DNA of 64,000 bases from Fluviicola sp. (GTDB lineage: Bacteria; Bacteroidota; Bacteroidia; Flavobacteriales_D; Crocinitomicaceae), in contig JADLGD010000224.1 in the NCBI GenBank assembly GCA_020849495.1, forward strand, positions 17,246-81,245, in the 5' to 3' direction. Each line of letters starts with the position of its first letter. Within the stretch, counting starts at the first letter, position 1. Position numbers and translations under genes: made by a program. Below, piece by piece: positions 1 to 7,807 of the stretch. The notes under the pieces were generated by a model. That model saw only the letters and a program-made list of their open reading frames with translations, was not told the origin of the DNA and did no database searches.

Positions 1-66
1 AATTTTTTTTTTCACGAATGGTGTTACTTTCATTTTGAATCGCATTAAGGAATAAAAGATCTACTC

Positions 67-630
67 TTGTTTAAACGGAAACCGCATATTGCCCTTTCAG
101 AAGCCGAACAAATTCAGCTCGCCCAAAAAGACCATCGTTATTTTGGTCCTTTGTATGAAAAGTACTTCGAAATGATGTACCGTTTTATTTTCAAACGCTT
201 GGGAGGAAAAGAAGAAATTGCAGGTGATTTAGTGCAGCAAACCTTTATCAAAGCAATGGCTAACATTGGCAAATACGAAGACCGAGGATTACCATTTAGT
301 GCGTGGTTGTATCGCATTGCGCAAAATGAAGTCAACATGTATTTCCGATCTCAAAAAAACAATTACACTGTAGAAATTACTGACAGGCAGGTGATTGGAA
401 TTTTAGAAGAAGCGGGCGAAAATGAATTTACACAAGAAGATTTACAGCAATTAATTGAAATAATCAATAACTTAGAAGAAAGCCAAATAGAAATCATAGA
501 GTTGCGATTCTTTCAAGAAATGAGTTTCAAAGAAATCGCAGACATCTATTCAATAAGTGAAGCGAATGCAAAAATGCGTTTGTATCGACTGTTAGAGAAG
601 ATCAAACAACAATGGAAAAAGCAATCATGA
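67..630 (+). CDS. ECF-type RNA polymerase sigma factor
   Basis: Sigma-70 family protein of the short extracytoplasmic-function type (187 residues), expected to direct RNA polymerase to a small regulon. Region 2 lies at about residues 30-95, with the typical helix around EEIAGDLVQQTF and the AWLYRIAQN stretch. Region 4, the -35-binding helix-turn-helix, is at about 135-183 (LRFFQEMSFKEIADIYSIS). There is no region 3 and no extra C-terminal domain. The start used is a TTG preceded by AAGGAATAAAAG; the first in-frame ATG falls inside region 2 and would destroy it. The stop overlaps the ATG of the next gene (ATGA), so the two are probably translationally coupled. No classical anti-sigma factor with a zinc motif follows. 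The 66 bases before the gene hold only a weak TACTTTCA promoter-like box at 25-32. The regulon cannot be inferred from this window. Confidence 0.9.
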   Translation: MFKRKPHIALSEAEQIQLAQKDHRYFGPLYEKYFEMMYRFIFKRLGGKEEIAGDLVQQTFIKAMANIGKYEDRGLPFSAWLYRIAQNEVNMYFRSQKNNYTVEITDRQVIGILEEAGENEFTQEDLQQLIEIINNLEESQIEIIELRFFQEMSFKEIADIYSISEANAKMRLYRLLEKIKQQWKKQS

Positions 631-839
631 GAAAGTTTAAAATCAATTACGAACAAAAATCGAAAGAGCCTACCAAGGAACAAATGGTAAGGTACAAAGA
701 TTTTGCGTCTGTTTCTCATCGCTATGAACGCTTGACAAAACGACCAAAGAAACCACTTTACAAAGATCCGAAGCTGTTCTTATTGCTCTTAATCATTGGA
801 TTGGTTTTCTTGTTGTTGTTTTTAGAAGAACGCGGTTAA
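627..839 (+). CDS. small single-pass membrane protein coupled to the sigma factor
   Basis: About 70 residues. The first 48 are hydrophilic and very basic (many Lys and Arg), followed by one hydrophobic helix rich in Leu and Ile (about residues 49-66) and a short polar tail EERG. This is the layout of a tail-anchored inner-membrane protein with a cytoplasmic basic domain. I chose the ATG at 627 because it overlaps the sigma-factor stop as ATGA; an in-frame ATG at 612 would add five residues. I recognise no family. The coupling suggests a role with the sigma factor, such as membrane tethering or a minimal anti-sigma factor, but the sequence has no zinc-binding or anti-sigma helix signature, so that role is inference only. 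Confidence 0.7.
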   Translation: MRKFKINYEQKSKEPTKEQMVRYKDFASVSHRYERLTKRPKKPLYKDPKLFLLLLIIGLVFLLLFLEERG

Positions 840-841
840 TT

Positions 842-3800
842 TTAAAACCCTTCCGAATCAAACTGTCGCATAGCAATAAATGCTTTCCTTGTGGTCTCAC
901 CAACTCCTGGCACATCAAAATGGATCATGTAAACTCCTGAACTTACTGGAATCCCTGTTTTATTCGTCAAAGTCCAATCCATGTATGTCAACGGATTGTC
1001 TTTCTTGAATTGATTGACCAGTTTACCACTTAAATTATAAATGGAGATGGTACATTGCTCGGGTAAATTTGTAAACTTGATGCGATTATCGACCTTGTTT
1101 CGTTCGTATTCTGAAAAAGCATAATACGGATTTGGAACAACATTGATCAAATCCAATACACTTGACAATGCCTCTTCGTTTGATAAATCGGTACTGTAAG
1201 CGCTCATCGACCAATTGTACATTGGCTGACCATTGTTATCACCTGAAGCAGTGAACACTTCGTATTCTTTGTTTATTCGTAAACTGATACGAGCATCATT
1301 GCTTAACAACTGTTGATCCTCTGCTAACAAAGGATTTGTCACCCACATACAATTCATGTACAAACTTCGGAAACTAAGATTCGTAGCTGTTTTGTATTGG
1401 TCGTATACCCAATTATTGACACCATCGTAATACGGACATCCTGTGTTATTGATATTCACACCAAAGACGTAAATAGCATGTTGACCGCCCATAACTGGAA
1501 CACCGTTTTGGTCGTATTCCACACTCGTTGGGTTCCAAATCATGTCTGTTCCATTCTCGCCACCAAGGAATGAATTTTCTGTAAATGCCATGTGCAAACG
1601 ATAACCCGATTCAACATCGATGGCATAACCTGGGAACCAACCCATACCTGTTGTACCAGATCCATCCGGATTTCCGTATTTATCCACGCTCGCTTGGTTT
1701 CTTAAAGTTCCTGAAGCAGCATTACCAATAGCTAAGTTTTGATCCGCACACAAATCAATGACGGCACATCTGGTCCATTTGGTTCTATCACTTGTTAGAA
1801 CAATATCCACACTTTGAGCCCTAGCAATCGTAGCCTGAGCAACAGCCGCACCATTTGAGGTAAAGAACGAAGGAAACTTCAAAGGCATAAAGTCGCAATC
1901 ATTCCCAACCAATGAAAAATGGGTGATTCCACCATCTAACAAGCGCGCATATTTTTGCTCGGGATCCAAACCTATCGCATCCGGATAGCAGGTAGGGTTG
2001 TTGTAACCCAAGGCTGGATTGTCTTCATTTGGATCTGGATTGTAATTTCCAGAACGGATCCAATTTCGTGGTGAAAACGAATTGTCGTCTTTCACAAATT
2101 GCAACCATTGTTTGGAAGAATCCTCAAAAGAAATACTTGAGCGAATTGGCTCTGCAAACAGTTTGTATTCCGGTGAAGTGACACTTACCGCATAATAAGG
2201 ATCATTGTAAATCTGCACCGAAACACCCCATTTCGGGATCAATTGTTCGTTGTTTTGTGCAATCGTCACTTCCGATTTTACGGAATCTAGCAATTCACCA
2301 CCAGCTGTTGCGTAGCGATAAATGGTCCAGTTAGAAGAATCAATTGGATGAGTGGTCGATTTTGAAAAAACGCAGGAGAAATAACCGCTCGCTACATTCA
2401 AAGGATCTACTATTTTCACTTTGATAGGTCCACCATTGGGTTGATAAGTTGGGTAATCCAATTTCCCCATGTTCACGATTAATTCTTCGCTTAAAGCAGA
2501 TAAATTCAAATCGCTGAATCCATTTCCTCTTCCGTCAATACGCGTAATCGGCGGTTGAAATCCGTATTCAGCATAATGTTGCGTTCCCATTGCTTCGGGA
2601 CTTGGATTGTGAGGAATCACCTCAATCGGTTTGATTTCACCAATTGCCGCTTTTCTACTTGCTAAAAAAGGCAATTTTTGTCCGTCCAAAGCCAATGGGT
2701 CATTCGGATTAAAGGTTTGATAGTTGTTGTATGCGTAAGAAATAGCGATGTAGTAATAGCGTTTAAAGTTGATCAAACGTCTGTTTCCAGTTGCAAATAA
2801 ATCTTCTGTAAAGCGGAAAGAGTGCGCAATCCCTTTGTTTTCACCATCCACTCGTTCAATGGGGAAAGTGGCTTGCAAGTCTTCATCGTATTCAAAATTG
2901 ATGATTCTACTGACATCGTCTTTGATATCACATTGAGCAGCTAAACGCGCCTTGGTTGGATCTAGTATATCAGAAACACTGACATCATTGCTCTTCAATT
3001 GGAAAATCATGTACCCTTGGAAGCGATAATACTTATCAGCATTCGGAATACTTGTTGAAATAAAAGGATCAAACTCTTGATAATTCTCGCCTACATTATT
3101 GGATGGGGCCGTATTTTTTAAAGTCAGGATGATTTCCTGATTCAATTCTTGAGCTGCTAAATCTGGTGCATGAGGACCTTCTAAAACGCGGAAACAATTT
3201 TCAAACAATGCTTGCGCTTTGTCATCCGCGCGTTGCAAACTTTTCACTGACTCAAAAGGAGACCCGCCTGGAGAACGAGCCCATACAACTCCAACTGTAA
3301 TGTTATTGACAGCTCCTGGTTTTAAAATAAATGGCCCAGCAGATTGTAAAAATCGTCTATCGTAAGGTAAATTATTCGCTGTTTCTTCTGTCCAAAATGG
3401 TTGAGGAGTTCCACCTGTACCCCATCCGAGTGGATCCGTATCACCTGGAAACATGAAATCACAAGGAACAGAAGTGTTTACATCTGGATCTGAGACATGG
3501 GCATTTCCACCATAATAAAACGGCGTATTATCTTTCCATCTTCCACGTAAGAAATTGTAATAATCTGCGGCATTGGTTGGGTCTGTTTGAGCTGGATGCG
3601 CACCACCACCTGTATTAACGTAATACAAAAATCGGCGCATTCCATAACGTTCGTTATCAATCACACCATCTCCGTAACCAATTCCGTTCAAAGCTTCATC
3701 AACTCCAATTCCGTATGCGTTATCTACAAAATCATTGTCTTGATAAGGTCCTTCAAAGAAATCAACTCCAACAGCTGGCGGACTCGAACCGTATCCTTTG

Positions 3801-4819
3801 AAACCCAGATTATCGGCGTCATAGGCATCTCCGTTATATAAATAGCCTAATCCGCGTTGCACATCGCAACCAGTAAAATCGTCAAAAGGATCACCTAAAG
3901 CACCGTCAATAAAAATTCCGAAGTAAGTATTATACAAGGTTTGCGTTCCACGATTGATCAATTCATAATTGTAGAAAGTCATGTTATTGACATCATCATT
4001 CGTTGCAAAAGCAAAAGATTGAGCGCGGATTTCCATTCCAATGGGATCACCACCAGTTTCCGTATGAATGTTTCCTTTGTCATTCATGACCCACCACAAA
4101 TTGTAATCACCGTACAAAGAAACTCTACGATCCACTTTACATTCTTTTTCCAAATTCAAATCGTACCAAGGATAATCACCATCTTCCCAGTTGTAATTTC
4201 CATCGTCATTGCGATCATAAAAAGGTGCTAAATAATAATCTTGTCCTTTATCAACATCGCCGTGAGCTGGCCACGTTTTAATAAAATCAGGTATTTGATA
4301 ATTCGGGAAAAGTGTACTTTGGGTGTTGGTTCCATTTTGAAGATCATTCATCCCAGCATTGTACCAAGCATTGAATTCTGCTACTTTGTCTTTTGAGGTG
4401 GTATAATGTTGATCGTATTTCAAACAATCACTTGCATCGATATCAGCCACATCTTGTGAAAGAGGACCTGTCCAATAATCGGCACCGTCTCGGTAACGTA
4501 AAGCAGCTAATTTTAACTGACCATTGATGTCTGTTCCACCCAACCAAAGCGCAGAAGTAAACAAAGCCATGATACCAGAATTCTTTGGCACTTCGTATTG
4601 AGCAAGATTTTGACCAGGTCGTTGCCATAAATTCCCCGCAGTGTGAATCATCGCTCGCACGTTGTTGTATTCCAAGAAGGTCGTTTTATTGGGTGGAGCA
4701 CAACCAGCACCTTTTGGCTTAGCAGTAATTGCATTGCTTTTCTCACCTTGATAAGGTTGAGCAAAAGCAAAAAACGACCAAGAGGCGAATGCTAAAAGCA
4801 AGATTTTTTGAGTCATCAC
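842..4819 (-). CDS. very large secreted protein with T9SS type A sorting domain
   Basis: A 1325-residue protein with an N-terminal Sec signal peptide (hydrophobic ILLLAFASWSFFAFA, cleavage probably before QPYQGE). The C-terminal domain, about 80 residues, matches the type A sorting signal of the type IX secretion system: VVPNPYYAFSEYE, then ISIYNLSGKLV, then PVSSGVYMIHFDVP. It should therefore be carried across the outer membrane and released or attached at the surface. The central part is rich in Asp, Asn, Gly and aromatic residues, with recurring DGDYP/DRNDDG-like acidic loops that could bind calcium. I recognise no enzyme domain. The N-terminal region (AMIHTAGNLWQRP, then GIMALFTSALWLGG) resembles a family of large Bacteroidota exported proteins of unknown function. 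It lies tail-to-tail with the sigma operon (2 bases apart). A TATCTTCG box at 4836-4843 on the minus strand may be its promoter. Confidence 0.88.
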   Translation of the reverse strand: MMTQKILLLAFASWSFFAFAQPYQGEKSNAITAKPKGAGCAPPNKTTFLEYNNVRAMIHTAGNLWQRPGQNLAQYEVPKNSGIMALFTSALWLGGTDINGQLKLAALRYRDGADYWTGPLSQDVADIDASDCLKYDQHYTTSKDKVAEFNAWYNAGMNDLQNGTNTQSTLFPNYQIPDFIKTWPAHGDVDKGQDYYLAPFYDRNDDGNYNWEDGDYPWYDLNLEKECKVDRRVSLYGDYNLWWVMNDKGNIHTETGGDPIGMEIRAQSFAFATNDDVNNMTFYNYELINRGTQTLYNTYFGIFIDGALGDPFDDFTGCDVQRGLGYLYNGDAYDADNLGFKGYGSSPPAVGVDFFEGPYQDNDFVDNAYGIGVDEALNGIGYGDGVIDNERYGMRRFLYYVNTGGGAHPAQTDPTNAADYYNFLRGRWKDNTPFYYGGNAHVSDPDVNTSVPCDFMFPGDTDPLGWGTGGTPQPFWTEETANNLPYDRRFLQSAGPFILKPGAVNNITVGVVWARSPGGSPFESVKSLQRADDKAQALFENCFRVLEGPHAPDLAAQELNQEIILTLKNTAPSNNVGENYQEFDPFISTSIPNADKYYRFQGYMIFQLKSNDVSVSDILDPTKARLAAQCDIKDDVSRIINFEYDEDLQATFPIERVDGENKGIAHSFRFTEDLFATGNRRLINFKRYYYIAISYAYNNYQTFNPNDPLALDGQKLPFLASRKAAIGEIKPIEVIPHNPSPEAMGTQHYAEYGFQPPITRIDGRGNGFSDLNLSALSEELIVNMGKLDYPTYQPNGGPIKVKIVDPLNVASGYFSCVFSKSTTHPIDSSNWTIYRYATAGGELLDSVKSEVTIAQNNEQLIPKWGVSVQIYNDPYYAVSVTSPEYKLFAEPIRSSISFEDSSKQWLQFVKDDNSFSPRNWIRSGNYNPDPNEDNPALGYNNPTCYPDAIGLDPEQKYARLLDGGITHFSLVGNDCDFMPLKFPSFFTSNGAAVAQATIARAQSVDIVLTSDRTKWTRCAVIDLCADQNLAIGNAASGTLRNQASVDKYGNPDGSGTTGMGWFPGYAIDVESGYRLHMAFTENSFLGGENGTDMIWNPTSVEYDQNGVPVMGGQHAIYVFGVNINNTGCPYYDGVNNWVYDQYKTATNLSFRSLYMNCMWVTNPLLAEDQQLLSNDARISLRINKEYEVFTASGDNNGQPMYNWSMSAYSTDLSNEEALSSVLDLINVVPNPYYAFSEYERNKVDNRIKFTNLPEQCTISIYNLSGKLVNQFKKDNPLTYMDWTLTNKTGIPVSSGVYMIHFDVPGVGETTRKAFIAMRQFDSEGF

Positions 4820-4850
4820 AGTACAGAATTCAACCCGAAGATAGTGAAAT

Positions 4851-4866
4851 CGATTGAAATCAATCG
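4851..4866 (-). terminator. short hairpin after the M28 peptidase gene
   Basis: Perfect 6-bp stem CGATTG/CAATCG with a 4-base loop, directly after the stop codon of the M28 peptidase on the minus strand. The following T tract is poor, so this may be only a weak terminator or an mRNA end-protecting hairpin. Confidence 0.35.
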
Positions 4867-4867
4867 C

Positions 4868-6181
4868 TTATTTTTTCTTTGGTGCTTTATACTTAATCGA
4901 TGGAATAACTTGCCCAAAGTCGACTAATAAATGAAAAAGATCATTGAATTCGTTGAACGACAAGTTTTCGTATGTATCACCTACATCGTGGTAATGTTTG
5001 TTTGGACCCATGGTGTACATGAAAAAAGCAGGCACTCCTTTTTCAGAGAAAAAATAATGGTCGGAATTCGCAGCTGGACCTCTTGATCCCGTTTTCACCA
5101 CATAATTTTTCGCTTGGTTGATTGCTTCAAACTGCTTAAAGTGTTCTGGAAAAACGGTAGCATTGACGATTGTCACTCCATCTTCTCCACTTCCCATGAT
5201 ATCCACATTGAATAAAAACGCAATTTTTTCTAATGGAAACACTGGATTTTCCGTGTAGTATTTACTACCTAACAAGCCCACTTCTTCTCCTGCAAAAGCA
5301 ATGAAAACAACATTGATATCCGCTGGATTTTTTGCGTAATAGGCAGCTAATTCCAACAACATCGCTGTTCCGCTTGCATTATCATTCCCACCAGGAAAAT
5401 ATGCTTGTTGACCCATTCTACCCAAATGATCATAATGAGCAGTATAGATCAAGTATTTTTTAGATTTCTTTTTAGCTGGTACGTAAGCAATCACGTTGCG
5501 AGCAGTGTGTTGATCCAAACGAGCTAACACATCGTAATCAACTTGCCATTTTCCAAGAGTAGCATCAAAAGCACTTTGTTGAACTTGAAAAAACGGAAAA
5601 TTGGTTTGGCTTTGTTCTACTGACCAGGTGAATTTATCGTTGACCACTTCTATAACAGCAAACGTAGAATTGTATTCTTTCGCCAATTGTTTTGCTTTCT
5701 TTAAAGTATCCCCTTTCAAATTGGATTCATTGAACAATAGACCTACAAGATTTTTAGTGCGACCACCATCTTGCATGTTTGCATCTGCCAGTTTGTTTTT
5801 GATGTTTTTTGTGTTGAACAAGTCTTCAACTGAGATTTCAATAAACTTTCGATTTGTTGTTTTACCAGAACAGCTTCCAGGGTCCACAACGAAATCTGTC
5901 CCCGGATTGAGTACTTTTCCATCAATGGATAAACTCATGTTTCCCGGAAATGCATTCACTTGAAATTGAAACATTTGAAAAGGACCAGCTTCAAAAAAAT
6001 GACATCCAGCATCTTTAAACCCTTTAGCTATGAATTCAGCGGCAATCGAATCCCCACTATTGACATAACCTCTACCATGAAACTCAGGTGAACACAATTG
6101 TTCTACCGCGCGCTTTGCCGATTCAACTTGTGCAATTGAAAATAGGGGAAGGAAAAACAATAACAGGCTGAACTTACGCAT
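4868..6181 (-). CDS. secreted M28-family zinc metallopeptidase
   Basis: A 437-residue zinc aminopeptidase-type enzyme with a signal peptide (LLLFFLPLFSIAQ), so it acts in the periplasm or outside the cell. All five expected metal ligands are visible in the right order for family M28: His in TAHYDHLG, Asp in GGNDNASG, the Glu-Glu pair in FAGEEVGLLGS, Asp in FNVDIMGS, and His in NKHYHDVGDTYENL near the C-terminus. A PA-like insert occupies about residues 90-220. It should release N-terminal amino acids from peptides. No T9SS sorting tail is present. Its ATG overlaps the stop of the upstream acidic hypothetical gene by 8 bases, so the two form an operon. Substrate specificity cannot be read from the sequence. 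Confidence 0.9.
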   Translation of the reverse strand: MRKFSLLLFFLPLFSIAQVESAKRAVEQLCSPEFHGRGYVNSGDSIAAEFIAKGFKDAGCHFFEAGPFQMFQFQVNAFPGNMSLSIDGKVLNPGTDFVVDPGSCSGKTTNRKFIEISVEDLFNTKNIKNKLADANMQDGGRTKNLVGLLFNESNLKGDTLKKAKQLAKEYNSTFAVIEVVNDKFTWSVEQSQTNFPFFQVQQSAFDATLGKWQVDYDVLARLDQHTARNVIAYVPAKKKSKKYLIYTAHYDHLGRMGQQAYFPGGNDNASGTAMLLELAAYYAKNPADINVVFIAFAGEEVGLLGSKYYTENPVFPLEKIAFLFNVDIMGSGEDGVTIVNATVFPEHFKQFEAINQAKNYVVKTGSRGPAANSDHYFFSEKGVPAFFMYTMGPNKHYHDVGDTYENLSFNEFNDLFHLLVDFGQVIPSIKYKAPKKK

Positions 6182-7028
6182 AACGTCTTTCTACTTTTTG
6201 AACAAAATCTAATGCTACATCGCTCTCAGTTTCCCATTTGAATTGATAAGCCAAACCACTTACTACAGAACGCGCATGTGATTTATTTGGTTGAGCATCT
6301 AATACATCCAACGCTTCGTTGAAAGCTTCGTTTTTACCATCAAATAATTCTTGAATGATTTGAAGACGTTCGTTGAAACCAAAAGCGCTTTTCAAGGATT
6401 CCAAACGCACTGAAAGCAAACGTGTTGCCAACGATTCATCGTCTGTAACCAATCGTTTGTAAATGGGGTGATCGTGATGTGAATTGGACAATGCATCTTC
6501 AGGACCTGGAGCAAAAACAGGTGTTTCATGGATTTCATGCACACTTTGTTCAAAAGCTGGTTCTTCCATTTCAACCGTTTCTGTATTCATTTCAAAAGCA
6601 GGCATATCTGCTTCAATTGGATCATTTGTAACAACTTCAGCTATGGTTTCAACTTCAATTTGAGGAGTCTCATTTATTACTTCTTCGACTTCATCTTCAT
6701 CGTCTAGAGAAAACAAATCAAAAGCCATGCTCTCTTCTGTTGAAGAAGCTATTTCACTGCTTTCTTCTGCTTCAACAACAAAAGCAGTTTTCATTGGAAT
6801 GACTTCATCATCATTCGCAATAGGATCCACTACTTCGTGCTGTTTTACGGGTGCTTCTCCGTAAACTTTTGCTTCGTAAGCTTTGTATTTCAAAACGATT
6901 GCACGTTCATTCAATTGTGCAGCAGCGGCAGCGAAAGCTTCCAGTTCACCCAAACTAGCACTTCCGTTTTTAATTTTTGAAACCAATGCGTTCAATTCCT
7001 CTACCAACGATTGCATATCCATATTCAT
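6174..7028 (-). CDS. conserved hypothetical protein with long acidic linker
   Basis: About 284 residues when started at the ATG at 7028 (MNMDMQSLVEEL), which follows AAGAGAT; a GTG at 7094 would add 22 residues of uncertain reality. Three parts are visible. First comes an N-terminal helical segment of about 60 residues with an Ala run (LEAFAAAAAQLNERA). Next is a roughly 120-residue acidic, Glu/Thr/Val-rich low-complexity linker. Last is a C-terminal helical domain of about 90 residues (SAFGFNERLQIIQELFDG, then AFNEALDVLDA). I recall the C-terminal pattern from Bacteroidota proteins of unknown function. There is no signal peptide or membrane segment, so it is probably cytoplasmic. It is co-transcribed with the M28 peptidase (8-base overlap), which gives no clear clue to function. 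Confidence 0.75.
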   Translation of the reverse strand: MNMDMQSLVEELNALVSKIKNGSASLGELEAFAAAAAQLNERAIVLKYKAYEAKVYGEAPVKQHEVVDPIANDDEVIPMKTAFVVEAEESSEIASSTEESMAFDLFSLDDEDEVEEVINETPQIEVETIAEVVTNDPIEADMPAFEMNTETVEMEEPAFEQSVHEIHETPVFAPGPEDALSNSHHDHPIYKRLVTDDESLATRLLSVRLESLKSAFGFNERLQIIQELFDGKNEAFNEALDVLDAQPNKSHARSVVSGLAYQFKWETESDVALDFVQKVERRYA

Positions 7029-7231
7029 ATCTCTTAATGTTCTGTACTTTTCAACAATTCTTAGAACTTGTAAACGAACCCCGTTTTTAAGCACTAGAAT
7101 TTGACATTTTTGTAAGGAATTGAAACAATCAATTACAAAAAGTCAGGTATAAAATTAACCAATCGACAAACTATAAATGAGCTGCATTGAATTAGTTGTT
7201 TAAGGTCGATTGTTGATAACGTTGAAGAGGT

Positions 7232-7807
7232 ATGTTTTTAGAGCAATTTCCCATTGAAGGGAAACAACACGGATGGATTGAAGTGATTTGTGGATCGATG
7301 TTTTCTGGTAAAACAGAAGAATTGATTCGCCGTTTGAAACGTGTAGAATTTGCTCAACAGAAACTACTTTTATTTAAACCTGCTATTGACGATCGTTATC
7401 ACGAAGAAAATGTGGTGAGTCACAAAGGATCTTCTTTTCAAGCAATCCCTGTAAATTCATCTGCTGACATACTCAATCATTGGAAAAAAGAACGCATTGT
7501 TGCCATTGATGAAGCGCAATTTTTTGATCATGACTTAGTCCATGTTTGCAATGATTTGGCAAAACAAGGTGTACGTGTGATTTTAGCTGGTCTTGACATG
7601 GATTATTTGGGAAAACCATTTGGTCCAATGCCTGAATTATTGTGTGCAGCAGAATATGTGACAAAAGTGCACGCCATTTGCGTTTCATGTGGTAACTTAG
7701 CTCAGTTTTCGCACCGCACTATCAAAACGGACGGACAAGTGCTTGTAGGAGCAGTTGAAACGTATCAACCACTTTGTAGAGCGTGCTACAATAAAATTGC
7801 ACATTGA
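7232..7807 (+). CDS. tdk: thymidine kinase
   Basis: Type II thymidine kinase (191 residues), phosphorylating thymidine to dTMP in the pyrimidine salvage pathway in the cytoplasm. The P-loop GSMFSGKT is at residues 21-28 and the DEAQFF motif with the catalytic Glu is at 93-98. A GLDMDYLGKPFG segment follows at 120-131. Four zinc-binding cysteines are present in two CxxC pairs (about 150/153 and 182/185). Length and order fit the family exactly. The ATG at 7232 follows GAAGAGG, one of the better ribosome-binding sites in the window. The stop overlaps the start of the MurF-Alr gene (TTGA), so the two genes are coupled. Confidence 0.96.
   Translation: MFLEQFPIEGKQHGWIEVICGSMFSGKTEELIRRLKRVEFAQQKLLLFKPAIDDRYHEENVVSHKGSSFQAIPVNSSADILNHWKKERIVAIDEAQFFDHDLVHVCNDLAKQGVRVILAGLDMDYLGKPFGPMPELLCAAEYVTKVHAICVSCGNLAQFSHRTIKTDGQVLVGAVETYQPLCRACYNKIAH

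Noticed and set aside
1..66. Search for the end of an upstream gene at the left edge
   Set aside because: No open frame with coding character enters from the left; only A+T-rich sequence with a weak promoter-like box.
3478..4628. Open frames overlapping the giant T9SS protein on both strands
   Set aside because: All lie inside the long, uninterrupted coding region and show no recognisable proteins.
842..4819. Idea that the 1325-residue gene is a fusion or contains a frameshift
   Set aside because: The frame is continuous with one signal peptide and one sorting domain, and composition is even throughout.
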